Part shown: positions 26,338 to 34,643 of the stretch, one piece after another
Layout: every line of letters starts with the position of its first letter
Position numbering within the stretch: the stretch's first letter is position 1
Assembly (NCBI GenBank): GCA_964533275.1
Contig: CAZHJK010000010.1
Coordinates: 1-64,000 of the forward strand
DNA: 64,000 bases
Source of the DNA: CAZHJK01 sp964533275
Lineage (GTDB): Bacteria; Bacillota; Clostridia; Eubacteriales; Garciellaceae
Direction: 5' to 3'
Translations under genes and position numbers: made by a program
The notes under the pieces: generated by a model
The model's database searches: none
Told to the model about the DNA's origin: nothing
What the model saw: only the letters and a program-made list of their open reading frames with translations

Positions 26338-26407
26338 ATTGTTGAAGATATTTTTTTCCATTGTTCGCGTTTTTTTGACAATATTATATATATAGGAAAG
26401 CAATAAC

Positions 26408-26568
26408 TGTGGATAAACCCACCAAAAATTGTGGATAATGTGGATAAAGTTGTGAATAGATTGTATGTTCGATAGGATTTTTTTGAAATTTGGTAAAAAA
26501 GAAGAGAATAGAGTATAAATATTTAGATAATAAAGTTGTGGACAAGTAAATGTGGATAATGTGGATAA
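26408..26568 (+). promoter_or_regulatory. DnaA-box cluster
   Basis: Five perfect TGTGGATAA boxes (reverse complement of TTATCCACA) lie at 26408, 26430, 26439, 26551 and 26560, with near-matches at 26451 (TGTGAATAG) and 26537 (TGTGGACAA). All point the same way. Two pairs abut exactly as TGTGGATAATGTGGATAA. The interval 26308-26795 has no gene and is extremely AT-rich, with T-tracts. A sixth perfect box lies at 27116 inside the next gene. There is no dnaA or dnaN here, so this looks like a DnaA-titrating or regulatory cluster rather than the origin. Confidence 0.75.
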
Positions 26569-26795
26569 TAGGAATACTTTTATATTATGAAAAATATGGT
26601 ATAAAATATGGAACAAACAAATAGATTGGCACAATAATGTTTGATATTTTTATTTAATGATGTGCTCTTTTATTATTTTTTTTAAATTCTCATATATAGA
26701 AAAATAGTATTTTTTAGAGGATTTTTTAAACTTATGGAGAAATAATTAAGTGAGAAAAGCATAAGATTTAAATAGAAATAAGGAGGTGTGCCCAT

Positions 26796-27452
26796 ATGAA
26801 AACACAATTTACCATTGCTTATAGATGCGTACAATGTGGAAAAATTGAATTTAGACATATATCAATTTTTGAATTATCAGGGAAAAAATCTTTAAAGATA
26901 AATTGTCCCTGCTGTGACTATGCGGCACTCGTAATTCAAACAAAGGACTATAAAAATTTTATGATTAATATAGAATGTGTTATATGTAATGTTCCCCATA
27001 TTTACTATTTTTCCCTAAGAGAAATATACAATAATGATGAACCCATAGTATTATGCTGTACTGATTATGAATTAGAATTATGCTTTGTAGGAGAAAAGAA
27101 TAGTGTAGAAAAGACTGTGGATAAATATGAACAGGATTTAGAAGAATTTATTAATGAATTAGGATATGATGATTACTTTGTAAATAGTGAAATAATGATG
27201 GAATGCATTAATATCCTGCACGATTTAGCCGAAAAAGAGGATATTATATGCGAATGTGGAAAAAGTGATGTTGGGATTACATTATTATCCGACAGCATAG
27301 AATTAAGATGCCAGCATTGTAGAAGTGCTTACATTATACCAGCAGAAAATAGAAAAGATGTTGAAAACCTATTGAATATTAATACCATCTTTATAGAAAA
27401 GAATAATAGTATAGCCCCCTGGGATAGCCTTCATATGGACCCAAAGAGATAG
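26796..27452 (+). CDS. Cys-rich putative zinc-ribbon protein of unknown function
   Basis: I do not recognise this 218-residue protein. It has four or five CxxC-type pairs: CVQC near 11-14, CPCC near 38-41, CVIC near 61-64, CECG near 157-159 and CQHC near 178-181. This suggests two zinc-ribbon modules flanking an acidic helical middle (about 110-150, VDKYEQDLEEFINELGYDD). ATG 26796 follows AAGGAGGTGTGCCCAT. It lies between a DnaA-box cluster and rho and contains one more DnaA box (27116), so a link to replication control is conceivable but unproven. Confidence 0.75.
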   Translation: MKTQFTIAYRCVQCGKIEFRHISIFELSGKKSLKINCPCCDYAALVIQTKDYKNFMINIECVICNVPHIYYFSLREIYNNDEPIVLCCTDYELELCFVGEKNSVEKTVDKYEQDLEEFINELGYDDYFVNSEIMMECINILHDLAEKEDIICECGKSDVGITLLSDSIELRCQHCRSAYIIPAENRKDVENLLNINTIFIEKNNSIAPWDSLHMDPKR

Positions 27453-27460
27453 AAGCAAAA

Positions 27461-27487
27461 GAAGCAAGGGGACGGTTCTCTTGCTTC
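27461..27487. repeat. GGGACGGTTCT hairpin repeat
   Basis: GAAGCAA and TTGCTTC arms flank GGGGACGGTTCTC, 8 bp after the stop codon of the Cys-rich protein gene. The rest of 27488-27651 holds degenerate heptads (ACTAGTATCTAATATC-like) and an AT-rich promoter region with TATAAT near 27624. Confidence 0.85.
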
Positions 27488-27651
27488 CATAAAAGATTTA
27501 ATCCCTATTTCCTCTGCCCTAAAGGAATTCCAAAATCTATAAACTAGTATCTAATATCTATTAACTAGCGACTATCTTCTATGTCCTTTCAACAATAAAT
27601 GTTTTAAAATTTTCCATTTTGGTATATAATACAATTGAATATGGAGGTGTT

Positions 27652-29046
27652 ATGTTGGGACAAGTTGATTTAACAAAAAAGAATGTAATGCAACTAAGAG
27701 AAATAGCCAAGGCATTAAATATTAAGTCGGTAACAAAGTATAAAAAAGATGAATTAATAACCCTTATTATGAATAATAAAGATGTTACCAATAAGGAAGA
27801 AGCTCACCCAAAGGAGCAGAAATCAGAAAACACAAACTCTTCAGAGAAAAAACCCAACGGGAACAACAACAATAATAAAAATATAAAACCCAAATACCCA
27901 AAGTTAAAGGATTCTATTGAGGATGCTAAAACAAGGGTAGGAGTATTAGAAATACTATCTGAAGGAAGCTTTGGCTTTTTAAGAGCAGAAAATTATCAAT
28001 CCGGAGATAGGGACATATATGTATCCCACTCACAGATTAGGAGATTTAATCTAAAAACTGGTGATAAAATTATAGGCAAAATAAGGCCTCCAAAAGAAGG
28101 AGAAAAGTACGATGCCCTTCTCTTTGTGGAAGGAGTAAATGATGACCAACCTGAATCAGTAGTGAATCGTCCTTCCTTTGATCATCTCACACCGATTTTC
28201 CCTAATAAACCGATAAAATTAGAATATGATATGAAGGATCTATCAACACGATTGATAGATGTTATTGCGCCTATTGGTAAGGGACAAAGAGGATTAATTG
28301 TAGCTCCCCCCAAGGCAGGAAAAACAATTCTATTAAAAAAGATTGCCAATAGCATTTCAGCTAATCACCCAGAAATGGAAATGATAGTATTATTAATAGA
28401 TGAGAGACCTGAAGAGGTAACGGATATGCAACGCTCCATAAAGGGAGATGTTATTTATTCTACCTTTGATCAATTGCCTGAAAACCATATTAAGGTTGCA
28501 GATATGGTATTAGAAAGGGCTAAGCGATTAGTTGAGCAAAAAAAGGATATTGTGATACTTTTAGACAGTATTACTAGACTGGCAAGGGCTAATAATATGG
28601 TAGTACCCCCATCGGGAAGAACACTTTCCGGAGGATTAGATCCAGGTGCCTTACATAAACCAAAAAGGTTTTTTGGAGCAGCTAGAAATATAGAAGAAGG
28701 GGGTAGCCTGACCATTTTGGCAACTGCCTTAGTAGATACAGGAAGTAGAATGGACGATGTTATATTTGAAGAATTTAAGGGAACCGGAAATATGGAGCTT
28801 CATCTAGATCGTAAGCTTCAAGAACGCCGTATTTTCCCTGCTATTGATATTAATAAGTCTGGTACAAGGCGAGAGGACCTATTGCTGACTAGGGAACGAC
28901 TAGAAGCTATTTGGGATATTCGAAAGGCAATGAATAATATGCCCGTATCAGATGTAACAGAAATACTTATTAGATATCTTTCCCGTACTAAAAGCAATGA
29001 AGAATTCCTATTTAATATGAAAAATATTCTAATGGACTTAAAATAA
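27652..29046 (+). CDS. rho: Transcription termination factor Rho
   Basis: Rho is a hexameric RNA helicase that ends transcription. The 464-residue protein has an N-terminal Rho_N helix domain (1 to about 45), a short Lys/Asn/Ser-rich linker (about 47-82) common in clostridia, the cold-shock-like RNA-binding domain (EILSEGSFGFLRAENYQ near 101) and the ATPase core with Walker A APPKAGKT near 221. I chose ATG 27652, which follows ATGGAGGTGTT; the upstream in-frame ATG 27619 lies in the promoter and encodes unrelated residues. Confidence 0.96.
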   Translation: MLGQVDLTKKNVMQLREIAKALNIKSVTKYKKDELITLIMNNKDVTNKEEAHPKEQKSENTNSSEKKPNGNNNNNKNIKPKYPKLKDSIEDAKTRVGVLEILSEGSFGFLRAENYQSGDRDIYVSHSQIRRFNLKTGDKIIGKIRPPKEGEKYDALLFVEGVNDDQPESVVNRPSFDHLTPIFPNKPIKLEYDMKDLSTRLIDVIAPIGKGQRGLIVAPPKAGKTILLKKIANSISANHPEMEMIVLLIDERPEEVTDMQRSIKGDVIYSTFDQLPENHIKVADMVLERAKRLVEQKKDIVILLDSITRLARANNMVVPPSGRTLSGGLDPGALHKPKRFFGAARNIEEGGSLTILATALVDTGSRMDDVIFEEFKGTGNMELHLDRKLQERRIFPAIDINKSGTRREDLLLTRERLEAIWDIRKAMNNMPVSDVTEILIRYLSRTKSNEEFLFNMKNILMDLK

Positions 29047-29062
29047 GATATGACCCTATATG

Positions 29063-29130
29063 TAGGGAACGACGCCCTCGTCGTTCCGATATGCATTTAA
29101 ACAACGGAACTGTGAGGGCACAGTTCCCTA
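29063..29130. repeat. Pair of GGAAC REP palindromes after rho
   Basis: Two palindromes lie side by side: GGAACGACG/CGTCGTTCC (29066-29087) and GGAACTGTG/CACAGTTCC (29106-29127). Both are flanked by the REP-type edges TAGGGAAC and GTTCCCTA. They share the GGAAC...GTTCC frame with the REPs near the RAYT gene at 29773 but have different stems. Confidence 0.8.
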
Positions 29131-29198
29131 CTATCAACCTACTATCAACTAAAACTTGCAGAAAAAATAAATATTATGGTATAGTAATATCAATACTA

Positions 29199-29227
29199 TT
29201 GTCAAGTATATGATATTCTGTTATAAT
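29199..29227 (+). promoter_or_regulatory. Strong promoter of rpmE
   Basis: TTGTCA (29199-29204), a 17-bp spacer and TATAAT (29222-29227) lie 77 bp upstream of rpmE. Confidence 0.75.
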
Positions 29228-29303
29228 ACTAAAAGTGTGTGATGAACATATTAATAATGTAATAACGATATGATATTAAGGCAAGGAAAGAGGTGAAACC
29301 ACA

Positions 29304-29516
29304 ATGAAAGAAGGACTTCATCCAAAATATGGAAAAGCAACTGTAAAATGTGCTTGTGGTAATACTTTTGAAACAGGATCTACTAAGGAAGAATTAAAGG
29401 TAGAGATTTGTTCTGAATGCCATCCATTTTTCACAGGAAAACAAAAACTTGTAGATACAGGCGGACGTGTAGAGCGATTTAAGAGAAAATATGGTATGAA
29501 AGAAAAAGCTGAATAA
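29304..29516 (+). CDS. rpmE: Ribosomal protein L31, zinc-binding form
   Basis: This is a 70-residue ribosomal protein with four zinc-binding Cys (Cys16, Cys18, Cys36, Cys39), so it is the C+ form and not the zinc-independent paralogue. The MKEGLHPKYGKATVKCACG start is typical. ATG 29304 follows AAAGAGGTGAAACCACA. It has its own promoter and terminator. In clostridia it usually sits upstream of prmC-prfA; here a RAYT gene and REPs have entered between rpmE and prmC. Confidence 0.97.
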   Translation: MKEGLHPKYGKATVKCACGNTFETGSTKEELKVEICSECHPFFTGKQKLVDTGGRVERFKRKYGMKEKAE

Positions 29517-29526
29517 GTTTGTAATT

Positions 29527-29552
29527 AAAGCTGACCTGTAGGTCAGCTTTTT
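29527..29552 (+). terminator. Terminator of rpmE
   Basis: A perfect 10-bp stem AAAGCTGACC/GGTCAGCTTT with a TGTA loop is followed by TT. Confidence 0.85.
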
Positions 29553-29573
29553 GACTAAAAATGAATTATTAAT

Positions 29574-29745
29574 GTAGGGAACGCATTTCATGCGTTCCGC
29601 AATGACCCTGATTAAAAGCTATAATATAGGAAACTTATTATATGCATATCGACGAAATTAAAAAGATAATGGAAGGCATACAATGCCATCCCTACAAAGA
29701 TATTAATATAATATATAGGTAGGGAAAGCTTTCCATGGGTTCCGC
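29574..29745. repeat. Three REP palindromes upstream of the RAYT gene
   Basis: The copies lie at 29574-29600 (GGGAACGCAT/ATGCGTTCC), 29671-29695 (inverted orientation, GGAAGGCAT/ATGCCATCC) and 29719-29745 (degenerate, GGGAAAGCTTTCCATGGG). All keep the GTAGGGAA and TTCCGC edges or their complements. Upstream and inverse copies alternate, as in BIME-like arrangements. Confidence 0.85.
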
Positions 29746-29772
29746 AAATTTCAAGAGAATGAGGTTAATACA

Positions 29773-30297
29773 ATGAGTTATCCTCAAAGGAAAAATAATC
29801 GTTTAAAAAATTATGATTATTCACAATCAGGGTATTATTTTATTACTATATGTACTTATAATAAATACAACATATTTGGGAGAATAATGGATGGGACAAT
29901 GGTATTAAATAAAAATGGTAGTATTGTAAAATTCCATATAGATAGATTAAGTTCTTTATATAAAGATATTAATATTGATAAGTATATTATAATGCCAAAT
30001 CACCTACATATGATTATTATAATAAAAGGTAGGGAACGCATTTCATGCGTTCCGCAAAAAGAAATTGAATCTTCAAAAATGTTGTTACCCAAAATAATAC
30101 AATCATTTAAATCATCTATTACTAAGGATTATAAAAAAGAAATAAAAAACGGAACGCATACAATGCGTTCCCTACAAATATGGCAGAAATCTTTTCATGA
30201 TCATGTTATTAGAAACTATATAGAATATCAAGAGATATGGAAGTATATAGATGAGAATCCCCTTAAATGGGAATTAGATAAATATTATAAACAGTAA
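29773..30297 (+). CDS. REP-associated tyrosine transposase (RAYT, Y1/IS200-like)
   Basis: This is a 174-residue single-strand DNA transposase of the Y1 HUH family. It has the YDYSQSGYYFITICTYNK start, the MPNHLHMIIII segment with the His-x-His metal site near residue 77, and the IWQKSFHDHVIRN...WKYIDENPLKW end, where the family's Tyr lies. It is surrounded by its apparent substrates, the GGGAACGCAT REPs, and two of those REPs lie inside the coding sequence (residues about 86-95 and 127-135) without breaking the frame. It may therefore be functional, or its substrates may be tolerated in loops. ATG 29773 is preceded by GAGAATGAGGTTAATACA. Confidence 0.9.
   Translation: MSYPQRKNNRLKNYDYSQSGYYFITICTYNKYNIFGRIMDGTMVLNKNGSIVKFHIDRLSSLYKDINIDKYIIMPNHLHMIIIIKGRERISCVPQKEIESSKMLLPKIIQSFKSSITKDYKKEIKNGTHTMRSLQIWQKSFHDHVIRNYIEYQEIWKYIDENPLKWELDKYYKQ
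30029..30175. repeat. Two REP palindromes inside the RAYT coding sequence
   Basis: One full REP lies at 30029-30055 in the forward sense (GGGAACGCATTTCATGCG...). Another lies at 30151-30175 in the opposite sense (GGAACGCATACAATGCGTTC...). They translate as KGRERISCVPQK and NGTHTMRSLQIW. The sequence between them is normal transposase coding sequence. A further half copy (AACGCATTTAATGCGTT) lies at 30300-30316, just after the stop codon. Confidence 0.9.
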
Positions 30298-30335
30298 AGA
30301 ACGCATTTAATGCGTTCCGTCTAAGGAGCAATACC

Positions 30336-31202
30336 ATGAATCCATTATCCATACATAAAGCAATAATAGAAGCTACCCAAATACTAAAGCAAGCAAATAT
30401 CCAAACCCCTCGATTGGATGCTGAGGTTATCCTTGCCCACCAATTAAACTGGAAACGGTTAGATCTTATTACTCGATCTAATGAGACTTTGGATAGGGAG
30501 CAGCAAGATACATTTTACAAAAAAATAAATCAAAGAGCCCAGGGTGTACCCGTACAATATATTACAGGACTACAGGAATTTATGGGACTTGATTTTAATG
30601 TATCTCCAGATGTTTTAATTCCCCGCCCTGATACAGAAATATTAATAGAGGCTGCTATAGAGGAAGCAAATTCTATGAAATCACCCTTGACCATAGTAGA
30701 TATTGGAACTGGAAGCGGTGCTATAGCTCTTTCCCTGGCACATTTTATAAAGGGCTCCAAAGTTCATACAATAGATATCTCACCAAGGGCATTAGAGGTG
30801 GCCAAGGGAAATGCAGTAAAATTATCCTTACAAGATAATGTAAGCTTTTTTTTAGGTGATGTTTTTTCTCCCCTTGGAGAAGAATTTTATGGAAAGGTAG
30901 ATTTATTAGTATCTAATCCTCCCTATATTCCAAAGGATGATATTTTAAAGCTTCAAAGAGAAGTAGGCTATGAGCCGGAACTGGCATTAGACGGTGGCTT
31001 AGATGGACTTGACTTTTATAGAAGGATAATTAAAGAGGGGCAAAAATTCCTGTCTTCCCAGGGAAGAATTCTATTTGAGGTAGGTCATGATCAAGCCCAA
31101 ATGGTGGAAAATATACTGAGAGAATATGGGTTTAAGTATGTTATAATAAAAAAGGACCTATCAGGAATAGAAAGAGTAGTTATAGCCAAAGTTAATTCTT
31201 AA
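30336..31202 (+). CDS. prmC: Peptide chain release factor N5-glutamine methyltransferase
   Basis: PrmC methylates the Gln of the GGQ motif in release factors with SAM. The 288-residue protein has the N-terminal helical domain, the SAM-binding VDIGTGSGAIALSLA motif near residue 119, and the substrate NPPYIP motif starting at Asn194. It is near prfA, its substrate gene, although four transport-related genes and a leader now lie between or around them. ATG 30336 follows AAGGAGCAATACC, directly after a REP half-copy. Confidence 0.96.
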   Translation: MNPLSIHKAIIEATQILKQANIQTPRLDAEVILAHQLNWKRLDLITRSNETLDREQQDTFYKKINQRAQGVPVQYITGLQEFMGLDFNVSPDVLIPRPDTEILIEAAIEEANSMKSPLTIVDIGTGSGAIALSLAHFIKGSKVHTIDISPRALEVAKGNAVKLSLQDNVSFFLGDVFSPLGEEFYGKVDLLVSNPPYIPKDDILKLQREVGYEPELALDGGLDGLDFYRRIIKEGQKFLSSQGRILFEVGHDQAQMVENILREYGFKYVIIKKDLSGIERVVIAKVNS

Positions 31203-31259
31203 AAATTATTTTGATTCTTAAAGAGAAGTTTATTTAAAAATAAGGGGTTGCAGCAATTT

Positions 31260-31808
31260 ATGAAGAAACTATTGGAGATTTTTTTAATATACTTAAAAAT
31301 TGGAGCATTTACAATAGGTGGGGGTTATGCAATGCTACCCCTTATTCAAGTGGAAGTGGTAGATAAAAAGAAATGGATGAGTACAGATGAATTTATGGAT
31401 ATGTTTGCAGTTATTCAGTCGGCACCTGGTCCCATAGCGGTGAATAGTGCAGTTTTTCTTGGCTATAAAATAGGTAAGGTAAAGGGATCAATCGCAGCCA
31501 CTTTAGGGGCTGTAATTCCATCCTTTACTATAATCTTGATAATTGCGATATTCTTTAAAGATTTTAGAAGCTTTTCCTTTGTAGAGGGTGTATTTAAAGG
31601 AGTAAGACCTGCCGTTGTGGCACTAATAGCAGCAGCAGTATATAAATTATCTAAGTCTACAGATCTTACAAAGGGTACTATAGCCCAATTTCTTATTATC
31701 CTAATAGCCATTGTTTTATTGGGAATTCACCCCATATTATTAATTATAGCCTCAGCACTTACGGGAATTGTTGTGGCATCAAAAAAGCAGGAAAGGGGTA
31801 GAGAATAA
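31260..31808 (+). CDS. Chromate transporter family protein, first half
   Basis: This is a half-length CHR-family membrane protein (about 182 residues, six hydrophobic segments). The CHR signature FLIYLKIGAFTIGGGYAMLP is at the N-terminus and VIQSAPGPIAVNSAVFLG near 55. Split ChrA systems work as heterodimers of two such halves. Not all transport chromate; many clostridial ones have unknown substrates. ATG 31260 was chosen; TTG 31248 immediately after AAGGGG is also possible. It overlaps the second half by 1 bp. Confidence 0.88.
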   Translation: MKKLLEIFLIYLKIGAFTIGGGYAMLPLIQVEVVDKKKWMSTDEFMDMFAVIQSAPGPIAVNSAVFLGYKIGKVKGSIAATLGAVIPSFTIILIIAIFFKDFRSFSFVEGVFKGVRPAVVALIAAAVYKLSKSTDLTKGTIAQFLIILIAIVLLGIHPILLIIASALTGIVVASKKQERGRE

Positions 31809-32335
31809 TGGGTATTATATTTGACTTATTTATAACCTTTTTTAAAATAGGTGCCTTTAGCTTTGGAGGAGGATATGCCATGCTACCTCTTATACAGGAA
31901 GAGGTTATCTCTAACCATGCATGGCTTACCACAGGAGAATTTTTAGATATTGTCGCCATAGCGGAAATGACCCCTGGACCCATTGCAGTTAATATGGCTA
32001 CTTTTTTAGGCTATCAAGTGGCAGGTGGAGTTTTAGGCGCTGCCATTGCAACCCTTGGAGTGATTCTTCCCTCCTTTATTGTTGTTTTAATTCTAGTTCA
32101 AGTTTTTTTAAAATTTCAAAAAAGCCAAACTATTCAAAATGCCCTAAAGGGAATTAGACCGACTATTCTAGCACTAATTACCTCCGCGGCAATTTTATTA
32201 GTGGAGGAAGCTATTATTGATATATTTGGAATAATAATAGCCCTAGGAGTATTCTATCTTGTGGCATACAAAAAGTTTAATCCCATTTTTGTTATCATAC
32301 TATCGGGAATGGCAGGAATAATTATATATGGATAA
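31808..32335 (+). CDS. Chromate transporter family protein, second half
   Basis: This is the partner of the preceding gene: 175 residues, again with a CHR motif (FFKIGAFSFGGGYAMLPLIQ, about residues 9-28) and the MTPGPIAVNMATFLGYQVAG segment. The TAATG overlap with the first half implies coupled translation and a heterodimeric transporter. The AEC-family gene follows 14 bp later. Confidence 0.88.
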   Translation: MGIIFDLFITFFKIGAFSFGGGYAMLPLIQEEVISNHAWLTTGEFLDIVAIAEMTPGPIAVNMATFLGYQVAGGVLGAAIATLGVILPSFIVVLILVQVFLKFQKSQTIQNALKGIRPTILALITSAAILLVEEAIIDIFGIIIALGVFYLVAYKKFNPIFVIILSGMAGIIIYG

Positions 32336-32349
32336 AGGGGGAAAAAATT

Positions 32350-33291
32350 ATGCTTGAGATTATACCAAGCGTATTACCAATTCTTTTACTTATTGGTTTT
32401 GGATTTTTTATGCATAAAAAAGAAATCATAGGAAAGAGCACTGCGGATGGACTAAAAAAGCTTGCCATTGACATCGGTCTTCCGGCACTACTATTTATTA
32501 GTTTTATGGATATGGAGCTAAAAATAGAATATCTAAGCCTGACCATCATTTTGTTCTTATTTTTTTGCGCTCTTTTTCTAATAGGCATAGGCTTAGTTAA
32601 AATAAAAGGATTATCTATCCCTTCATTACCCTATTTAATACCTGGCTTTGCGGTAGCTACCCTAGGAATTCCCTTATACCTATCACTATTCGGGCTAGAG
32701 AATCTATCTCAATATACTATTTTATCAGTTGGCCATGAAATATTTTTTTGGTTTGTTTTAATAGCCATGTTACAAATGAAGCAAAGCGGTAAGGGTTTTT
32801 CCCTTCAAATGGTAATGGATGTTATAAAAAATCCCTTTATAATAGCAGTCATTCTTGGATTAATTTTAAATATTACAGGTCTTAATATAGTGCTAGGTGA
32901 AAACTTTATATATAAGGGTATAGAGAATTTCCTAGAGTATTTAGGTAACCTAGTGACTCCCCTAATACTAATAGTTATAGGATATGATCTTAAGCTGGAT
33001 AAAAGATATATAAAGGACAGTTTTAGGATATTAGTGATTAGAATTCCACTAATTCTTATCCTCGGGTATATGGTTAAAATTTTACTTCTTGACAGAATCC
33101 TAACCCCAGATCCATATTTTGACTATGCTTGGTTTACCTATCTAATCCTGCCTCCACCCTTTGCAATGTCACTTTTTATAGGAAGATATAGCACAGAGGA
33201 CAATAGGAATATAGCTACAAATACAACAGTTTTAGCCACTATAATAAGCATAATTATCTATATTATCTTTGCACTAGTCATCTCTACATGA
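32350..33291 (+). CDS. AEC-family (auxin efflux carrier-like) transporter
   Basis: This is a 313-residue membrane protein with about ten hydrophobic segments and the AEC/membrane-transport fold: LPILLLIGFGFFMHKKEIIG at the N-terminus, KKLAIDIGLPALLF near 37, LILTP-like TPYFDYAWFT region near 255 and ILPPPFAMSLFIG near 270. Family members export organic acids or malate; the substrate is unknown here. ATG 32350 follows AAAGGGGGAAAAATT. It is probably co-transcribed with the chromate-type pair. Confidence 0.85.
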   Translation: MLEIIPSVLPILLLIGFGFFMHKKEIIGKSTADGLKKLAIDIGLPALLFISFMDMELKIEYLSLTIILFLFFCALFLIGIGLVKIKGLSIPSLPYLIPGFAVATLGIPLYLSLFGLENLSQYTILSVGHEIFFWFVLIAMLQMKQSGKGFSLQMVMDVIKNPFIIAVILGLILNITGLNIVLGENFIYKGIENFLEYLGNLVTPLILIVIGYDLKLDKRYIKDSFRILVIRIPLILILGYMVKILLLDRILTPDPYFDYAWFTYLILPPPFAMSLFIGRYSTEDNRNIATNTTVLATIISIIIYIIFALVIST

Positions 33292-33345
33292 TCAATGGTA
33301 AAAATGGCATACTAGACGATAGGCTAATTAAATGTTATAATTTTT

Positions 33346-33454
33346 TATAGGAATGTTCTGTTTCCTATATTATAAAAAATGCTCAGATGGTGTTTTTAAC
33401 ATCACCAAGGGGAAATTGCGCCCCTAATGGGAAAGTAGCTTTGCTGCTTTTTTT
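33346..33454 (+). promoter_or_regulatory. Structured leader with terminator hairpin upstream of prfA
   Basis: Consecutive hairpins occupy the 192-bp gap before prfA: TATAGGAA/TTCCTATA (33346-33369), a weaker GGTG/CACC stem (about 33389-33406), AGGGG/CCCCT (33408-33425), and AGTAGC/GCTGCT with a TTT loop followed by seven T (33434-33454). The last is a good intrinsic terminator located before the gene rather than after it, so the leader could attenuate prfA. Alternatively it terminates the upstream transporter operon. No known riboswitch was recognised. Confidence 0.5.
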
Positions 33455-33483
33455 AAAATGTAATTAGATGGAGGGGGAAACCC

Positions 33484-34551
33484 ATGTTAGATAAACTAGA
33501 CTTTTTAGGAGAAAGATATATAGAATTAAATAATAAAATAAGTGATCCTGATATTATCTCAGATCAAGATCAATGGAAGAAGCTGGTGAAGGAGCATTCT
33601 CACTTAGAGCCTATTGTAAATAAATATAAAGAGTATAAAAAAATAATTTCCGGCATAGAAGAGGCTAAGGAATTATTGCAGGATAAGATGGAAAAAGACT
33701 TTAAAGAAATGGTGGAAACCGAACTAAGTGAATTAGAAGACAGAAAAGAAGAACTAGAAGAAGAATTAAGAATACTTCTAATACCAAAGGACCCAAATGA
33801 CGAAAAGAATGTTATTGTGGAAATCCGCGGAGGAGCAGGTGGAAATGAAGCTGCACTATTTGCAGGGGATCTTCTAAGAATGTATACCCGTTATGCAGAA
33901 AGACAGGGCTGGAAAATAGAAACCATGAGCTCTAATATTCCTGACTCCGGTGGAGTTAAGGAAATAGTATTTTTAATAGAGGGTAATGGTGCTTACAGCC
34001 GATTGAAATATGAAAGTGGAGTACATCGAGTACAAAGAATTCCCACAACAGAATCAGGAGGAAGAATTCACACCTCCACAGCCACTGTAGCAGTGCTGCC
34101 TGAGGCTGAGGATGTAGATATAGAGGTAAGTCCAAATGATATAAGGGTTGATGTTTTCAGATCCTCTGGAAATGGAGGACAAAGTGTTAATACTACTGAT
34201 TCAGCTGTTCGAATAACCCATTTAGAAAGTGGTATCGTAGTTTCCTGTCAAGACGAAAAGTCTCAATTAAAAAATAAAGATAAAGCCATGACCATTCTAA
34301 AGGCTAGGCTTTTAAAGATAAAGGAACAGGAGCAAAACCAAGAGATAGCAGAAAATAGAAAAAGCCAAGTAGGTACAGGGGATAGAAGTGAGAGAATTAG
34401 AACCTATAACTTCCCCCAGGGAAGAATTACCGACCATAGAATAGGACTTACAGTATATAAGCTGGAAGCCTTTCTTGATGGGGAAATAGATGAGATGATT
34501 GATGCTCTTACCACCACCGATCAAGCTGACAAACTAAAAAATGAAGAATAA
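33484..34551 (+). CDS. prfA: Peptide chain release factor 1
   Basis: RF1 releases peptides at UAA and UAG. The 355-residue protein has an N-terminal helical domain, the VHRVQRIPTTE segment with the codon-recognition tripeptide region near 185, and the GGQ motif in SSGNGGQSVNTTDSAVRITH near residue 228. ATG 33484 follows GGAGGGGGAAACCC. A leader with a terminator-like hairpin precedes it and a strong terminator follows it. Confidence 0.97.
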   Translation: MLDKLDFLGERYIELNNKISDPDIISDQDQWKKLVKEHSHLEPIVNKYKEYKKIISGIEEAKELLQDKMEKDFKEMVETELSELEDRKEELEEELRILLIPKDPNDEKNVIVEIRGGAGGNEAALFAGDLLRMYTRYAERQGWKIETMSSNIPDSGGVKEIVFLIEGNGAYSRLKYESGVHRVQRIPTTESGGRIHTSTATVAVLPEAEDVDIEVSPNDIRVDVFRSSGNGGQSVNTTDSAVRITHLESGIVVSCQDEKSQLKNKDKAMTILKARLLKIKEQEQNQEIAENRKSQVGTGDRSERIRTYNFPQGRITDHRIGLTVYKLEAFLDGEIDEMIDALTTTDQADKLKNEE

Positions 34552-34591
34552 ATCCAACTTAGTGTTGCATAATAATAGATATAGAAAATAC

Positions 34592-34623
34592 AAAAGATGT
34601 CCTCGATGAGGGGCATCTTTTTT
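34592..34623 (+). terminator. Terminator of prfA
   Basis: AAAAGATG pairs with CATCTTTT and an inner CCTC with GAGG, followed by TTT. Confidence 0.85.
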
Positions 34624-34643
34624 GGTTAAATTAGGGGGATTAT

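Noticed and set aside
26308..26795. Chromosomal replication origin
   Set aside because: The DnaA boxes are convincing, but dnaA, dnaN, rpmH and gyrase genes are absent and the gene order is that of an interior chromosomal region.
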